Source: Paraburkholderia phenoliruptrix (GTDB lineage Bacteria > Pseudomonadota > Gammaproteobacteria > Burkholderiales > Burkholderiaceae). From it: a stretch of DNA of 64,000 nt. Where the stretch lies: contig NZ_JAEUAV010000028.1 in the NCBI RefSeq assembly GCF_019511605.1, forward strand, positions 35,127 to 99,126, read 5' to 3'. The position numbers and the translations under genes are program-made. Numbering within the stretch: position 1 is the first letter of the stretch; each line of letters begins with the position of its first letter. Below the pieces are notes generated by a model. The model did not search any database. It was not told the origin of the DNA and saw only the letters and a program-made list of their open reading frames with translations. Shown here piece after piece: positions 42,790-51,470 of this stretch.

Positions 42790-43794
42790 ATGAACACACC
42801 TTCAACCGAATCCTCCACGCCAGCCGTCGCATCGGCGGGCCTGAGCGCGCGCGCCGCGCGCACGTGGGATCTGATCAACAAGTCCGGCATCGTGATGGTG
42901 TTCATCATTCTGTTTGCGGTGCTGTCGTTCACCGTGCCGGACTTCCTGAGTTCGCGAAACATTCAGGGCCTGCTGCTTTCGGTCACGCTGATCGGCTCGA
43001 TCTCCGTGACGATGATGTTCGTGCTCGCGCTCGGCGAAGTCGATCTGTCGGTGGCGTCGATCGTGGCCTTTGCGGGCGTGGTGGCGTCGACATTGATTAC
43101 GGCGACCCACAGTGTGCTGCTCGGCGTGGCGGCGGGCGTGCTCGCGGGCGGCGCGGTCGGGCTCGTGAACGGCGTGCTGGTCGCGCGCTACAAGATCAAC
43201 TCGCTGATCGTCACGCTGGCCATGATGGAAGTCGTGCGCGGCCTCGCCTACATCACCTCGAGCGGCGACGCGGTGATGATTTCGGAGGAACGGTTCTTCG
43301 ACCTCGGCGGCGGCTCGTTTCTCGGCATTTCATATCCGATCTGGAGCAACATCATCGGCTTCGTGCTGTTCGGCTTTCTGCTGAAAAAGACCGTGTTCGG
43401 CAAGAACGTGCTGGCGGTCGGCGGCAATAGCGAAGCGGCGTTGCTCGCAGGTCTGCCCGTCACGCGCATCAAGATCACGGTGTTCGTTCTGCAAGGCCTC
43501 GTCACAGGCTTTGCGGGCGTGATGCTTGCGTCACGCATGAGTCTCGGCGACCCGAAAACGTCGGTCGGCCTCGAGCTCGGTGTGATTTCCGCGTGCGTGC
43601 TCGGCGGCGTGTCGCTGACGGGCGGCGTCGCGACGATTTCCGGTGTGCTGGTCGGCGTGCTGATCATGGGCTCGGTGCAGGACGCGATGAGCCTCATGAA
43701 CGTGCCGACGTTCTATCAATACCTGATTCGCGGCGGGATTCTGCTGCTTGCGGTGCTGTTCGACCAGTTCCGCCGCAGCAAGCGCGTGCACTGA
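42790..43794 (+). CDS. araH: L-arabinose ABC transporter permease
   Basis: Inner-membrane permease of the AraH/RbsC type, 334 residues, with about nine hydrophobic segments. Typical pieces are DFLSSRNIQGLLLSVTLIGSI, ALGEVDLSVASIVAFAGV, GLVNGVLVARYKINSLIVTLAMM and the family motif EAALLAGLPVTRIKI. It starts 141 nt after araG; that gap shows no structure. With araF and araG it completes a high-affinity sugar importer. Confidence 0.94.
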   Translation: MNTPSTESSTPAVASAGLSARAARTWDLINKSGIVMVFIILFAVLSFTVPDFLSSRNIQGLLLSVTLIGSISVTMMFVLALGEVDLSVASIVAFAGVVASTLITATHSVLLGVAAGVLAGGAVGLVNGVLVARYKINSLIVTLAMMEVVRGLAYITSSGDAVMISEERFFDLGGGSFLGISYPIWSNIIGFVLFGFLLKKTVFGKNVLAVGGNSEAALLAGLPVTRIKITVFVLQGLVTGFAGVMLASRMSLGDPKTSVGLELGVISACVLGGVSLTGGVATISGVLVGVLIMGSVQDAMSLMNVPTFYQYLIRGGILLLAVLFDQFRRSKRVH

Positions 43795-43833
43795 CAGGCG
43801 CCCCGCTCTACACGTTTGCCAACAGGAGATTTC

Positions 43834-45567
43834 ATGGCTGATTCCAACCAGACTAAAAAGCCGCTGCGCAGCCAGGCGTGGTTCGGCCTCAAGGACCGCG
43901 ACGGCTTTTTGCATCGCTCGTGGATGAAAAACCAGGGCATTCCGCACGACGAATTCGACGGACGCCCGGTTATCGGCATCTGCAATACGTGGTCGGAACT
44001 CACGCCTTGCAACGCGCATTTCCGCGAGCTCGCCGAGTACGTGAAAAAAGGCGTGCACGAAGCAGGCGGTCTGCCGCTCGAGTTTCCGGTAATGTCGCTC
44101 GGCGAAACGAATTTGCGGCCCACGGCCATGCTGTTTCGCAACCTCGCTTCAATGGATGTGGAGGAATCGATCCGCGGCAATCCGATGGACGGCGTGATTC
44201 TGCTGGTCGGCTGTGACAAGACCACGCCCGCGCTGCTGATGGGCGCGGCGTCGTGCAATCTGCCCGCGCTCGCGGTGTCGGGCGGGCCGATGCTGAACGG
44301 TCGCTTTCGCGGCAAGCACATTGGCTCGGGCACCGGCGTCTGGCAGATGTCCGAGGAAGTGCGCGCCGGCACCATGACGCAGGAGGAGTTCACCGAAGCT
44401 GAGTCGTGCATGAACCGCTCGCGCGGCCATTGCATGACGATGGGCACGGCTTCGACTATGGCCTCGATGGTCGAATCGCTCGGCATGGGCCTGCCGCACA
44501 ACGCGGCGATTCCCGCTGTCGACGCCCGCCGCCAGGTGCTCGCGCATCTGGCCGGCCGGCGCATTGTCGAGATGGTTCGCGAGGACCTGACAATGGACAA
44601 GATTCTCACGCGCCAGGCATTCGAAAACGCGATTCGCACCAACGCGGCGATTGGCGGCTCGACCAACGCGGTCGTGCATCTGATCGCGCTCGCCAAGCGC
44701 ATTGGCGTGGAGCTTTCGCTGGACGACTGGGAGCTCGGCTCGAACGTGCCGTGTCTCGTGAATCTGCAGCCGTCGGGCGAATACCTGATGGAAGACTTCT
44801 ACTATGCGGGCGGTTTGCCGGCGGTGCTGAAGCAACTCGGCGAGCAGGGTCTGCTGCACCGCGAGGCGCTCACGGTGAACGGAAAGACCATCTGGGACAA
44901 CGTGCGCAACGCGCAGAACTACGACGAAAAGGTCATCACCCGCTTCGAAGAGCCGTTCAAGCCGAAGGCGGGCATCGCGGTGCTCAAGGGTAATCTGGCG
45001 CCGAACGGCGCAGTGATCAAACCGTCCGCGGCCACGGCCGAACTGCTCAAGCATCGCGGCCGCGCGGTGGTGTTCGAGAACATCGAGGAACTGCACGCGA
45101 AGATCGACGACGAGTCGCTCGACATCGACGAAAACTGCATCATGGTGCTCAAGGGCGCGGGGCCGAAGGGTTATCCGGGTTTTGCGGAAGTAGGCAACAT
45201 GCCGTTGCCGAAGAAGGTGCTGCAAAAGGGCATTACGGACATGGTGCGGATTTCCGATGGACGCATGAGCGGCACGGCGTACGGCGCAGTGGTGCTGCAC
45301 GTGTCGCCCGAGGCGGCCGCAGGCGGCCCGCTTGCGCTCGTGCAGACCGGCGACATGATCGAGCTCGACGTGCAAGCGCGGCGCCTGCACCTGGAAGTGA
45401 GCGACGAGGAACTCGAGCGCCGGCGCGCCGCATGGCAGGCTCCCGAGTCGCCCAAGCGCGGCTACTACAAGCTCTATGTGGAGCACGTGTTGCAGGCCGA
45501 CCAGGGCGCGGATCTGGACTTCCTGGTCGGATCGAGTGGCGCGCCGGTGCCGCGCGATTCTCACTGA
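43834..45567 (+). CDS. araC: L-arabonate dehydratase (IlvD/Edd family, [2Fe-2S])
   Basis: Dehydratase of 577 residues converting L-arabonate to 2-keto-3-deoxy-L-arabonate in the non-phosphorylating oxidative pathway. The predicted [2Fe-2S] ligands fall at C59 (ELTPCN), C127 (VGCDKT) and C200 (RGHCMTMG), the same numbering I recall for the characterised Rhizobium L-arabinonate dehydratase. The active-site Ser lies in RMSGTAYG near 480. AGGAGA precedes the ATG at 43834. It is the last gene of the araFGH operon. The symbol follows Azospirillum usage and is not the E. coli regulator AraC. Related pentonate dehydratases are possible alternatives. Confidence 0.9.
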   Translation: MADSNQTKKPLRSQAWFGLKDRDGFLHRSWMKNQGIPHDEFDGRPVIGICNTWSELTPCNAHFRELAEYVKKGVHEAGGLPLEFPVMSLGETNLRPTAMLFRNLASMDVEESIRGNPMDGVILLVGCDKTTPALLMGAASCNLPALAVSGGPMLNGRFRGKHIGSGTGVWQMSEEVRAGTMTQEEFTEAESCMNRSRGHCMTMGTASTMASMVESLGMGLPHNAAIPAVDARRQVLAHLAGRRIVEMVREDLTMDKILTRQAFENAIRTNAAIGGSTNAVVHLIALAKRIGVELSLDDWELGSNVPCLVNLQPSGEYLMEDFYYAGGLPAVLKQLGEQGLLHREALTVNGKTIWDNVRNAQNYDEKVITRFEEPFKPKAGIAVLKGNLAPNGAVIKPSAATAELLKHRGRAVVFENIEELHAKIDDESLDIDENCIMVLKGAGPKGYPGFAEVGNMPLPKKVLQKGITDMVRISDGRMSGTAYGAVVLHVSPEAAAGGPLALVQTGDMIELDVQARRLHLEVSDEELERRRAAWQAPESPKRGYYKLYVEHVLQADQGADLDFLVGSSGAPVPRDSH

Positions 45568-45627
45568 ACGGCGTGAGCGAATCGACGAAATAAACAGTGT
45601 TTCCTGCGCTTTGCGAGAAGGCGTACT

Positions 45628-45662
45628 GCCGATGCGGACCCCATGCCGCATCGGCTTTTTTT
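45628..45662 (+). terminator. Terminator of the arabinose operon
   Basis: GCCGATGCGG (45628-45637), an 8-nt loop, CCGCATCGGC (45646-45655) and a T7 tract, 61 nt after the dehydratase stop. Confidence 0.92.
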
Positions 45663-45700
45663 CGCTTTTATCGCCTTACGCAATTCGCCGGATGCAAACG

Positions 45701-45743
45701 AAAAAATCGGCTCGACACATTATCAGTGTCTCGCCGATTTTTT
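45701..45743. terminator. Second, bidirectional terminator
   Basis: AAAAAATCGGC and GCCGATTTTTT arms around an inner CGACAC/GTGTC dyad. It can end transcription from both the arabinose operon and the convergent 45851-46189 gene. Confidence 0.8.
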
Positions 45744-45850
45744 GATTGCAAGCTCACCGTCTCCGGCTTTTAGAAGCCAGAGAATTAGCTCATACACACT
45801 GCGCTCCGGCGCTTGGCCGGAACATCAGGGTACGGGTGTGCCGGAAAAGC

Positions 45851-46189
45851 CTACTGCTTGATAAATCGATCGTTCGCCCAGAGGCCTTGCGTATCGCTAT
45901 TGCTGGCGTTCACGAATTCGAAGTCGTGACCGACCACGCGCACGACGCGGAAGCTCGAATTCTCCGGCGTGGAAACGCATTGGTATCCCGAGAAGAATTC
46001 CTGCATCTTCTGCTGTTCGCCCGCCTGCGCGTGCTGATTGACGGCGTCGAGTTTGTCCTTGGACAGACAGCCGTATGCGTTGGCCTTGAACTGAATGGTT
46101 TGCTGCGGCTTGATCACGACGTCTTGCGCCTGAACGGTTGCGGCAGCCAGACTTGCAATGGCGAAAACAAGGGCGAGTCGAGTTTTCAT
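45851..46189 (-). CDS. Small exported protein of unknown function
   Basis: A 112-residue predicted periplasmic protein. A clear signal peptide (MKTRLALVFAIASLAAATVQAQ) is followed by a compact domain with two Cys (C near 48 in AYGCLSKD and near 77 in YQCVST), probably a disulfide. GGAGG at good spacing before the ATG at 46189 decides the start. I do not recognise the family and the neighbours give no hint. Confidence 0.82.
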   Translation of the reverse strand: MKTRLALVFAIASLAAATVQAQDVVIKPQQTIQFKANAYGCLSKDKLDAVNQHAQAGEQQKMQEFFSGYQCVSTPENSSFRVVRVVGHDFEFVNASNSDTQGLWANDRFIKQ

Positions 46190-46687
46190 AGTTCCTCCGG
46201 TGCGGGCCAAATGCTCAGGTTAGCTATGTATTTAACTCCATCGTCTAACCCGCACATTGCACTCTAGGAGAACGGCGAAGAACAACAAGCACATCTTGTG
46301 TGCGGTTGCAACAGCGGCGAATTGTCGCACTGCGCGCCACACCTGCCTAAACCTTAGGCAGCGCTTCAAAGTGGGCAAACTAGCACGGATAACTAAACTT
46401 CCGACACCGTCGAGCGCTTTCACCAGTAACGGTTTGCGGCCCGCATTAGCGTAAACGCGATATTAGATTTAAGCGATTTACTACAATCGCCCGCGTGCTT
46501 GGTGCGTTGCACACAAAGTCATCTGCATAACCGGCTCGTAAAGACGAAATAACGCTGCAATTGCAGAAAACAAATAATGCCAGCGTTCGGCTCACGCTAT
46601 ATGGCGACCGTAATGCGCGGCGGTGCGCAGTGCGGGTACGTGCGGTGCTCTAGAATGAAATCAATGCTCGTGCAAACGGAGGCCGCC
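46190..46687. other. AT-enriched intergenic region
   Basis: A 498-bp divergent gap, more AT-rich than its surroundings. It holds a perfect 12-bp palindrome CTGCAATTGCAG (46555-46566) and a possible -10 TACAAT near 46482. The short readings in it have no coding support. Confidence 0.45.
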
Positions 46688-46867
46688 GTGATCGAGAACG
46701 TGATTCTGGGCGTTTTTCTCGTCCTACCGCTAATCATCGTCGCGTTTCTTTTCTCCGACGAATTGTGGCAGGAACATCGCCATTTGCACGACATGCGGCC
46801 CATGCACGCGAAGCCGCGGCGGCTCGACTGGCGTCATCCGCTGCGGCGCTCGCGGCACAGGCTCTAA
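46688..46867 (+). CDS. Small membrane protein of unknown function (59 aa)
   Basis: A 59-residue protein starting at a GTG preceded by GGAGG with 5-nt spacing. One membrane helix (VILGVFLVLPLIIVAFLF, about residues 5-22) is followed by a basic, His/Arg-rich cytoplasmic tail. Longer upstream readings from 46577 have no ribosome-binding site. Family unknown. The ribosome-binding site, helix and charge pattern support a real single-pass protein. Confidence 0.6.
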   Translation: MIENVILGVFLVLPLIIVAFLFSDELWQEHRHLHDMRPMHAKPRRLDWRHPLRRSRHRL

Positions 46868-46981
46868 GCGGCGGGCGTGGTCCTTCGTCGACCAGCGAGG
46901 CGGGCGCATCCTCGCCCGAGCAGTGCGGCGCGGCAGTGGGCCTCTCAGTGAGCCTGTCAGATGAGCCCGTAAATGAGCCCG

Positions 46982-47407
46982 TCAATCGGCGCGCCAATGG
47001 GCGCGAATGCGTTTGGCGAGCGCTTCGAGCGTGTCCGCGTCGGCGACCTCACGCGCGTGCATGTGCAACGGCTGACCTTCCCACCGCGGAATGATGTGAA
47101 AGTGCACGTGCGGCACCGTCTGGCCCGCCGCCGCGCCGTTGAACTGGCCGATGAACACGCCGTCCGGGCGCAACGCAGCGCGCACGGCGATCGCCAGCTT
47201 CTGCGTCATGCGCATGCACGCGACCGTCGCCGCGTCCGACAGATCGAATATCTCCGCGGCGGCCTCTTTCGGCACCACAAGCAGGTGTCCGTCGGCTTGC
47301 GGCATCAGGTCCATGAAGGCGAGCGCCGCATCGTTTTCCGCGACTTTGATACACGGTAGTTCGCCACGCAGAATCTTCGCGAACGGATTGCTGTCGTCAT
47401 ACTTCAT
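46982..47407 (-). CDS. HIT-family (histidine triad) nucleotide hydrolase
   Basis: A 141-residue HIT protein with the active-site triad HVHFHIIPRW and the opening NPFAKILRGELPCIKVAENDAALAFMDLMPQADGH. HIT enzymes hydrolyse AMP conjugates such as AMP-lysine or phosphoramidates (Hint type); the exact substrate is unknown. The ATG at 47407 is chosen because GGAGA lies 7-8 nt upstream; the longer reading to 47596 has no support. It is divergent from the pyruvate dehydrogenase E1 gene. Confidence 0.92.
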   Translation of the reverse strand: MKYDDSNPFAKILRGELPCIKVAENDAALAFMDLMPQADGHLLVVPKEAAAEIFDLSDAATVACMRMTQKLAIAVRAALRPDGVFIGQFNGAAAGQTVPHVHFHIIPRWEGQPLHMHAREVADADTLEALAKRIRAHWRAD

Positions 47408-47678
47408 CGCTTTTTCTCCGGTTGGGTCATCGCAATTCTGCCTCGCGCGCCCGGTTGTCGGGGGGCCCTGCGACAGTGCTGTAACCGGCTGACCATTCCG
47501 ATGGCAACTCTCAAATTTACGCGGACAGGGCAAAAATTCTGCCGGCAAGGCGCGGGATGGAATAAACGGACTGTCAAAACGCCAAATCACAAGCAAAACA
47601 GATGCTCATTTTGCGCATCCGCAAGTACCATTGACTCACTCGATTCTGAACCGAACGTGTCGATGCGGGAGTGGTGCC

Positions 47679-50429
47679 ATGACGGATTTATCCAGCGGTA
47701 AAGAGCAATTGCGGTCTTTGGCCGGCGAACGCGCCGCGGCGGCAGTGGACGCCGATCCGCAGGAAACCGCCGAATGGCTGGAGGCGCTCGACGCGGTAGT
47801 CGAGCACGTGGGCCGCGAGCGCGCGCAGTTTCTCTTCGACCGGCTGGCGAGCCATGCGGTCTCGCTTGGCGTCGAATCGACGCGCACCAACGTCACGCCA
47901 TACCGCAACACGATCCCAGCGCACGAGCAGCCGCGTTATCCGGGCAATCTCGAGCTCGAGGAGCGGCTTGCTGCCGCGCTGCGCTGGAACGCGCTGGCGA
48001 TGGTCGTGCGTGCGAACAAGGCGTATGGCGAACTGGGCGGGCATATCGCGAGTTATGCATCGGCGGCGGATCTGTTCGAGGTCGGCTTCAACCATTTCTT
48101 CCGTGCGTCGGCGCGGGACGCGAGCGAGCGGGCAGGCGAGGGCAGCGGCGATCTGGTGTACTTCCAGCCGCACTCGTCGCCCGGTGTGTATGCGCGCGCG
48201 TATCTGGAAGGCTTTCTGTCCGAAGAGAACCTGCAGCATTACCGCCGGGAGATCGGCGGGCCCGGCCTGTGTTCGTACCCGCATCCGTGGTTGATGCCGG
48301 ACTTCTGGCAGTTTCCCACCGGCTCGATGGGCATTGGCCCGATCAACGCGATTTACCAGGCGCGCTTCATGCGCTACCTCGCGAATCGCGGCCTTGCGCG
48401 CACCGAAGGGCGCAAGGTATGGGGCTTTTTCGGCGACGGCGAGATGGACGAGCCAGAGTCGACCGGCGCTTTGTCGCTGGCCGCGCGCGAAGGGCTCGAT
48501 AACCTCGTGTTCGTGATCAACTGCAACTTGCAGCGTCTGGACGGCCCGGTGCGCAGCAACGGCCGCATCATCGACGAACTGGAGGCGCATTTCACAGGCG
48601 CGGGCTGGAACGTGATCAAGGTGATCTGGGGGTCGGACTGGGACGCGCTGTTTGCGCGCGATAGCAGCGGTGCGTTGCTGCGCGCGTTCGCGCATACCGT
48701 CGACGGCCAGTTCCAGACTTTTTCGGCCAACGACGGCGCCTACAACCGCGAGCGCTTCTTCGGCCAGAACGCCGAACTGGCCGCGCTCGCCGCGCAACTG
48801 AGCGACGACGATATCGACCGCCTGAAGCGCGGCGGCCACGACGTGCGCAAACTGCACGCCGCTTACGCGAAGGCGCTCGAGCATCGCGGCCAACCTACGG
48901 TGATCCTCGCGAAGACCATGAAGGGCTTCGGCATGGGTACGGCCGGGCAGGGCCGCATGACCACGCATCAGCAGAAGAAGCTCGACTACGACGACCTGAA
49001 GGCGTTTCGCGACCGCTTCCGCCTGCCGCTCACGGATGCGGACGTCGAACAGCTGAAGTTTTACAAACCCGCGGAAGACAGCCCCGAAATGCAATACCTG
49101 CATGCTCGCCGGGCTGCTCTCGGAGGCTATCTGCCCAGAAGGCGGAGAGTTGCATCGGAGGGGCTGATCGTCCCTCCGATGTCCTCCTGGAGCCAATTCG
49201 CGCTGGAATTCAACGGCCGCGAGATGTCCACGACCATGGCTCTCGTGCGCATGTTGACGGCGCTCCTGAAAGACGCCGCAGTGGGGCCGCGCATCGTGCC
49301 GATTGTCGCTGACGAGGCGCGCACCTTCGGCATGGCCAACATGTTCCGGCAGGTCGGCATCTACTCGCCGCTCGGCCAGTTGTACGAGCCAGAGGACCTC
49401 GGCTCCATGCTGTATTACCGCGAGGACACGCAAGGGCAGATCCTGGAAGAGGGCATCTCGGAGGCGGGCGCGGTGTCGTCATGGATCGCGGCCGCCACGT
49501 CGTACAGCGTGCACGATCTTCCCATGCTGCCGTTCTACATCTACTACTCGATGTTCGGCTTTCAGCGTATCGGCGACCTCATCTGGGCGGCGGCCGACCA
49601 GCGCGCTCGCGGCTTCCTGATCGGCGCGACCTCGGGCAAGACGACGCTCGGCGGCGAGGGCTTGCAGCATCAGGACGGCACGAGCCACGTGGTGGCATCG
49701 ACCATTCCGAACTGCCGGGCGTACGACCCCGCGTTCGCTTATGAAGTCGCGGTGATCGTCGACGAAGGCATGCGCGAGATGGCCGAGCGCCAGCGCGACA
49801 TGTTCTATTACGTGACGGTGATGAACGAGAACTACCCGCAGCCTGGCGCGCCGGGCGGCGACCTGGGCGCCGTGCGCGAAGGCATTCTCAAGGGCATCTA
49901 CGCGCTGTCCGCGCATGCCGGGCAGAGGGCGGCGGCACAGGTTCAACTGCTCGGGTCCGGAGCGATTCTCGGCGAGGTCATCGCGGCGCAGCGCATGCTC
50001 GAGGAGGACTGGCAGATCGCCGCGGCCGTGTGGAGCGTGACGAGCTTCAGCGGACTGCAGCGCGACGGGATGGCGGCGGAGCGCCTTGCGCGTTACGGAG
50101 AGCCGTCGACGCAAGCGCCATACGTGACCCAAGTGCTCGGCAACTCGCAAGGGCCGATTGTCGCTGCTACCGATTATGTGCGCGCCGTGCCGGAGCTGAT
50201 TCGCGCATACGTGCCTCGCCGGTATGTGACGCTCGGCACCGACGGCTTCGGCCGCAGCGATACCCGGGCGGCGCTGCGCGAGTTCTTTGAGGTGGATCGC
50301 AAGGCTGTGGTGCTGGCCGCGCTTAAAGCGTTGGCAGACGACGGCGTGATTCAGCCGCAAGTGTTGCGCGAGGCGCGGCGCAAGTACTACGGCGATGCGC
50401 CGGTGCAAGCGCCGTCGTGGCAACGGTGA
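47679..50429 (+). CDS. Pyruvate dehydrogenase E1-type (homodimeric AceE family), stand-alone
   Basis: Thiamine-diphosphate E1 of the homodimeric AceE family, 916 residues, slightly longer than E. coli AceE. Motifs are HSSPGVYARAYLEGF, WLMPDFWQFPTGSMG, the ThDP/Mg motif GDGEMDEPEST followed by NCNLQRLDGPVR, and the transketolase-like FGFQRIGDLIWAAADQ. AceE normally works with an E2 and E3 encoded next to it; neither is here. It may therefore be a second E1, for example a 2-ketobutyrate enzyme like MdeB, or it may feed a complex encoded elsewhere. GGGAG lies 8 nt before the ATG. Confidence 0.9.
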   Translation: MTDLSSGKEQLRSLAGERAAAAVDADPQETAEWLEALDAVVEHVGRERAQFLFDRLASHAVSLGVESTRTNVTPYRNTIPAHEQPRYPGNLELEERLAAALRWNALAMVVRANKAYGELGGHIASYASAADLFEVGFNHFFRASARDASERAGEGSGDLVYFQPHSSPGVYARAYLEGFLSEENLQHYRREIGGPGLCSYPHPWLMPDFWQFPTGSMGIGPINAIYQARFMRYLANRGLARTEGRKVWGFFGDGEMDEPESTGALSLAAREGLDNLVFVINCNLQRLDGPVRSNGRIIDELEAHFTGAGWNVIKVIWGSDWDALFARDSSGALLRAFAHTVDGQFQTFSANDGAYNRERFFGQNAELAALAAQLSDDDIDRLKRGGHDVRKLHAAYAKALEHRGQPTVILAKTMKGFGMGTAGQGRMTTHQQKKLDYDDLKAFRDRFRLPLTDADVEQLKFYKPAEDSPEMQYLHARRAALGGYLPRRRRVASEGLIVPPMSSWSQFALEFNGREMSTTMALVRMLTALLKDAAVGPRIVPIVADEARTFGMANMFRQVGIYSPLGQLYEPEDLGSMLYYREDTQGQILEEGISEAGAVSSWIAAATSYSVHDLPMLPFYIYYSMFGFQRIGDLIWAAADQRARGFLIGATSGKTTLGGEGLQHQDGTSHVVASTIPNCRAYDPAFAYEVAVIVDEGMREMAERQRDMFYYVTVMNENYPQPGAPGGDLGAVREGILKGIYALSAHAGQRAAAQVQLLGSGAILGEVIAAQRMLEEDWQIAAAVWSVTSFSGLQRDGMAAERLARYGEPSTQAPYVTQVLGNSQGPIVAATDYVRAVPELIRAYVPRRYVTLGTDGFGRSDTRAALREFFEVDRKAVVLAALKALADDGVIQPQVLREARRKYYGDAPVQAPSWQR

Positions 50430-50444
50430 GTCGCGCCCGGCGCG

Positions 50445-50500
50445 AGGTGCCAGGTGCCAGGTGCGAGGTGCCAGGTGCCAGGTGCCAGGTGCCAGGTGCC
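50445..50500. repeat. 7-bp tandem repeat, eight units
   Basis: Eight consecutive AGGTGCC units (one reads AGGTGCG), starting 16 bp after the E1 stop codon. The unit is not a multiple of three and lies in the 197-bp gap before the small secreted protein gene. It could be prone to length variation. Confidence 0.92.
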
Positions 50501-50626
50501 GGCAGAGCGGGGCCCGCGACGTTGCCCGAGTCGGTTACACGGGTAATGTGTCGTTACCACTTGCAGCATCTATTTCTGCGCGCGTCGCCGACAATTCGTT
50601 CCATGCCTGAACGGCGGGAGCGAAAA

Positions 50627-50965
50627 ATGAAAAAGTTAGCAGTGGCTTTGGTGATGGTGGGCAGCTTGAGCGTTGCCGGACAAGCGTCGGCTCATGGCCA
50701 TGACGGCGGTAATGTGGTCGGTGCGTTGATTGGCGGCGCTGTGCTCGGCGCGGTGGTCACGTCGATATTGAATCCGGCGCCGGTGGTGGCCTATCAGCAG
50801 CCCGTGTATGCGCAGCCTGTGTACGCACAGCCGGCCTATCAACCGGCCCCCGCATACTCCGGCCCGCCGCCGGGCTACTGCTATGACCAGTACCAGCGCG
50901 CGTATGTCGCGTGTGAAGCGCCGCCGCGGCAGTACGAATATGCGGACCCCGCGCCCAGGTGGTAA
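50627..50965 (+). CDS. Small exported glycine-zipper/Tyr-Pro-rich protein
   Basis: A 112-residue predicted periplasmic or outer-membrane protein. The signal peptide (MKKLAVALVMVGSLSVAGQASA, cleavage near 22) is followed by HGHDGGNVVGALIGGAVLGAVVTS, a glycine-zipper-like segment. A Tyr/Gln/Pro/Ala-rich repeat follows (QPVYAQPVYAQPAYQP), then PGYCYDQYQRAYVAC with two Cys. This build is common among uncharacterised beta-proteobacterial envelope proteins. GGGAG precedes the ATG; the upstream reading through the 7-bp repeat is not coding. Confidence 0.75.
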   Translation: MKKLAVALVMVGSLSVAGQASAHGHDGGNVVGALIGGAVLGAVVTSILNPAPVVAYQQPVYAQPVYAQPAYQPAPAYSGPPPGYCYDQYQRAYVACEAPPRQYEYADPAPRW

Positions 50966-50998
50966 GCCGCGCGCGCCATGATGGCGTGTTGCAGACAG

Positions 50999-51030
50999 AA
51001 AGGCCGTCGCTCTCCGCGACGGCCTTCTTG
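50999..51030. terminator. Weak bidirectional hairpin after the small exported gene
   Basis: AAGGCCGTCGC (51000-51010) pairs with GCGACGGCCTT (51016-51026) around a 5-nt loop. The T tracts are short on both sides, so termination strength is doubtful. It lies between convergent small genes. Confidence 0.55.
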
Positions 51031-51055
51031 TATTGGCGCCGCCTTGCGCTACCGC

Positions 51056-51217
51056 TCAGTGCCTGTGATGCAGCCACTCCGCGTAATGCGTATCGAGCCA
51101 GCGCTCGAGTTTTTGCGGTCCCGCCTTGTGGTGATAGCGGGATGCCACCCAGATTGCCGCGCCGACCAGCAGCATGACGGTCGGCCCGAGCAGGTAAGCG
51201 ATCAACGATTCGGACAT
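51056..51217 (-). CDS. Small single-pass membrane protein (53 aa)
   Basis: A 53-residue reading frame, easily missed by length cut-offs. It begins at an ATG 5-6 nt after GGAGG, has one strong membrane helix (YLLGPTVMLLVGAAIWVASRY, about residues 8-28) and a basic/amphipathic C-terminal half rich in His and Trp (KLERWLDTHYAEWLHHRH). Family not recognised. The ribosome-binding site and topology argue for a real protein. Confidence 0.62.
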   Translation of the reverse strand: MSESLIAYLLGPTVMLLVGAAIWVASRYHHKAGPQKLERWLDTHYAEWLHHRH

Positions 51218-51470
51218 GGCAGCCTCCGTGGAAAGGTTGCATCGTTGCTCCAGTGTAGGCGATCAATTGCAGGAGAAAAGTGCTGTGTGAAGGGGCCGCA
51301 GCGTGCGGAGCATCCATGCGGTATGCGGTGTTTTAGTAACCTTATGAACGCAGCGTCTTTTCCCATGTGTACGGAGATTCGCGCGGTCGAGTCTTAGGTC
51401 TGTGTACCTAAAATAGGAGCGCTGCACGGCGTCTTTGTTGCGCTCCGGGCTTCACCAGATCTCAGTCGTC

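Noticed and set aside
50445..50500. CRISPR-like array
   Set aside because: The units are contiguous 7-mers without spacers; no cas genes are present.
50417..50626. Upstream extension of the small exported protein through the 7-bp repeat
   Set aside because: It would bury a clear signal peptide; GGGAG and ATG at 50627 fit better.
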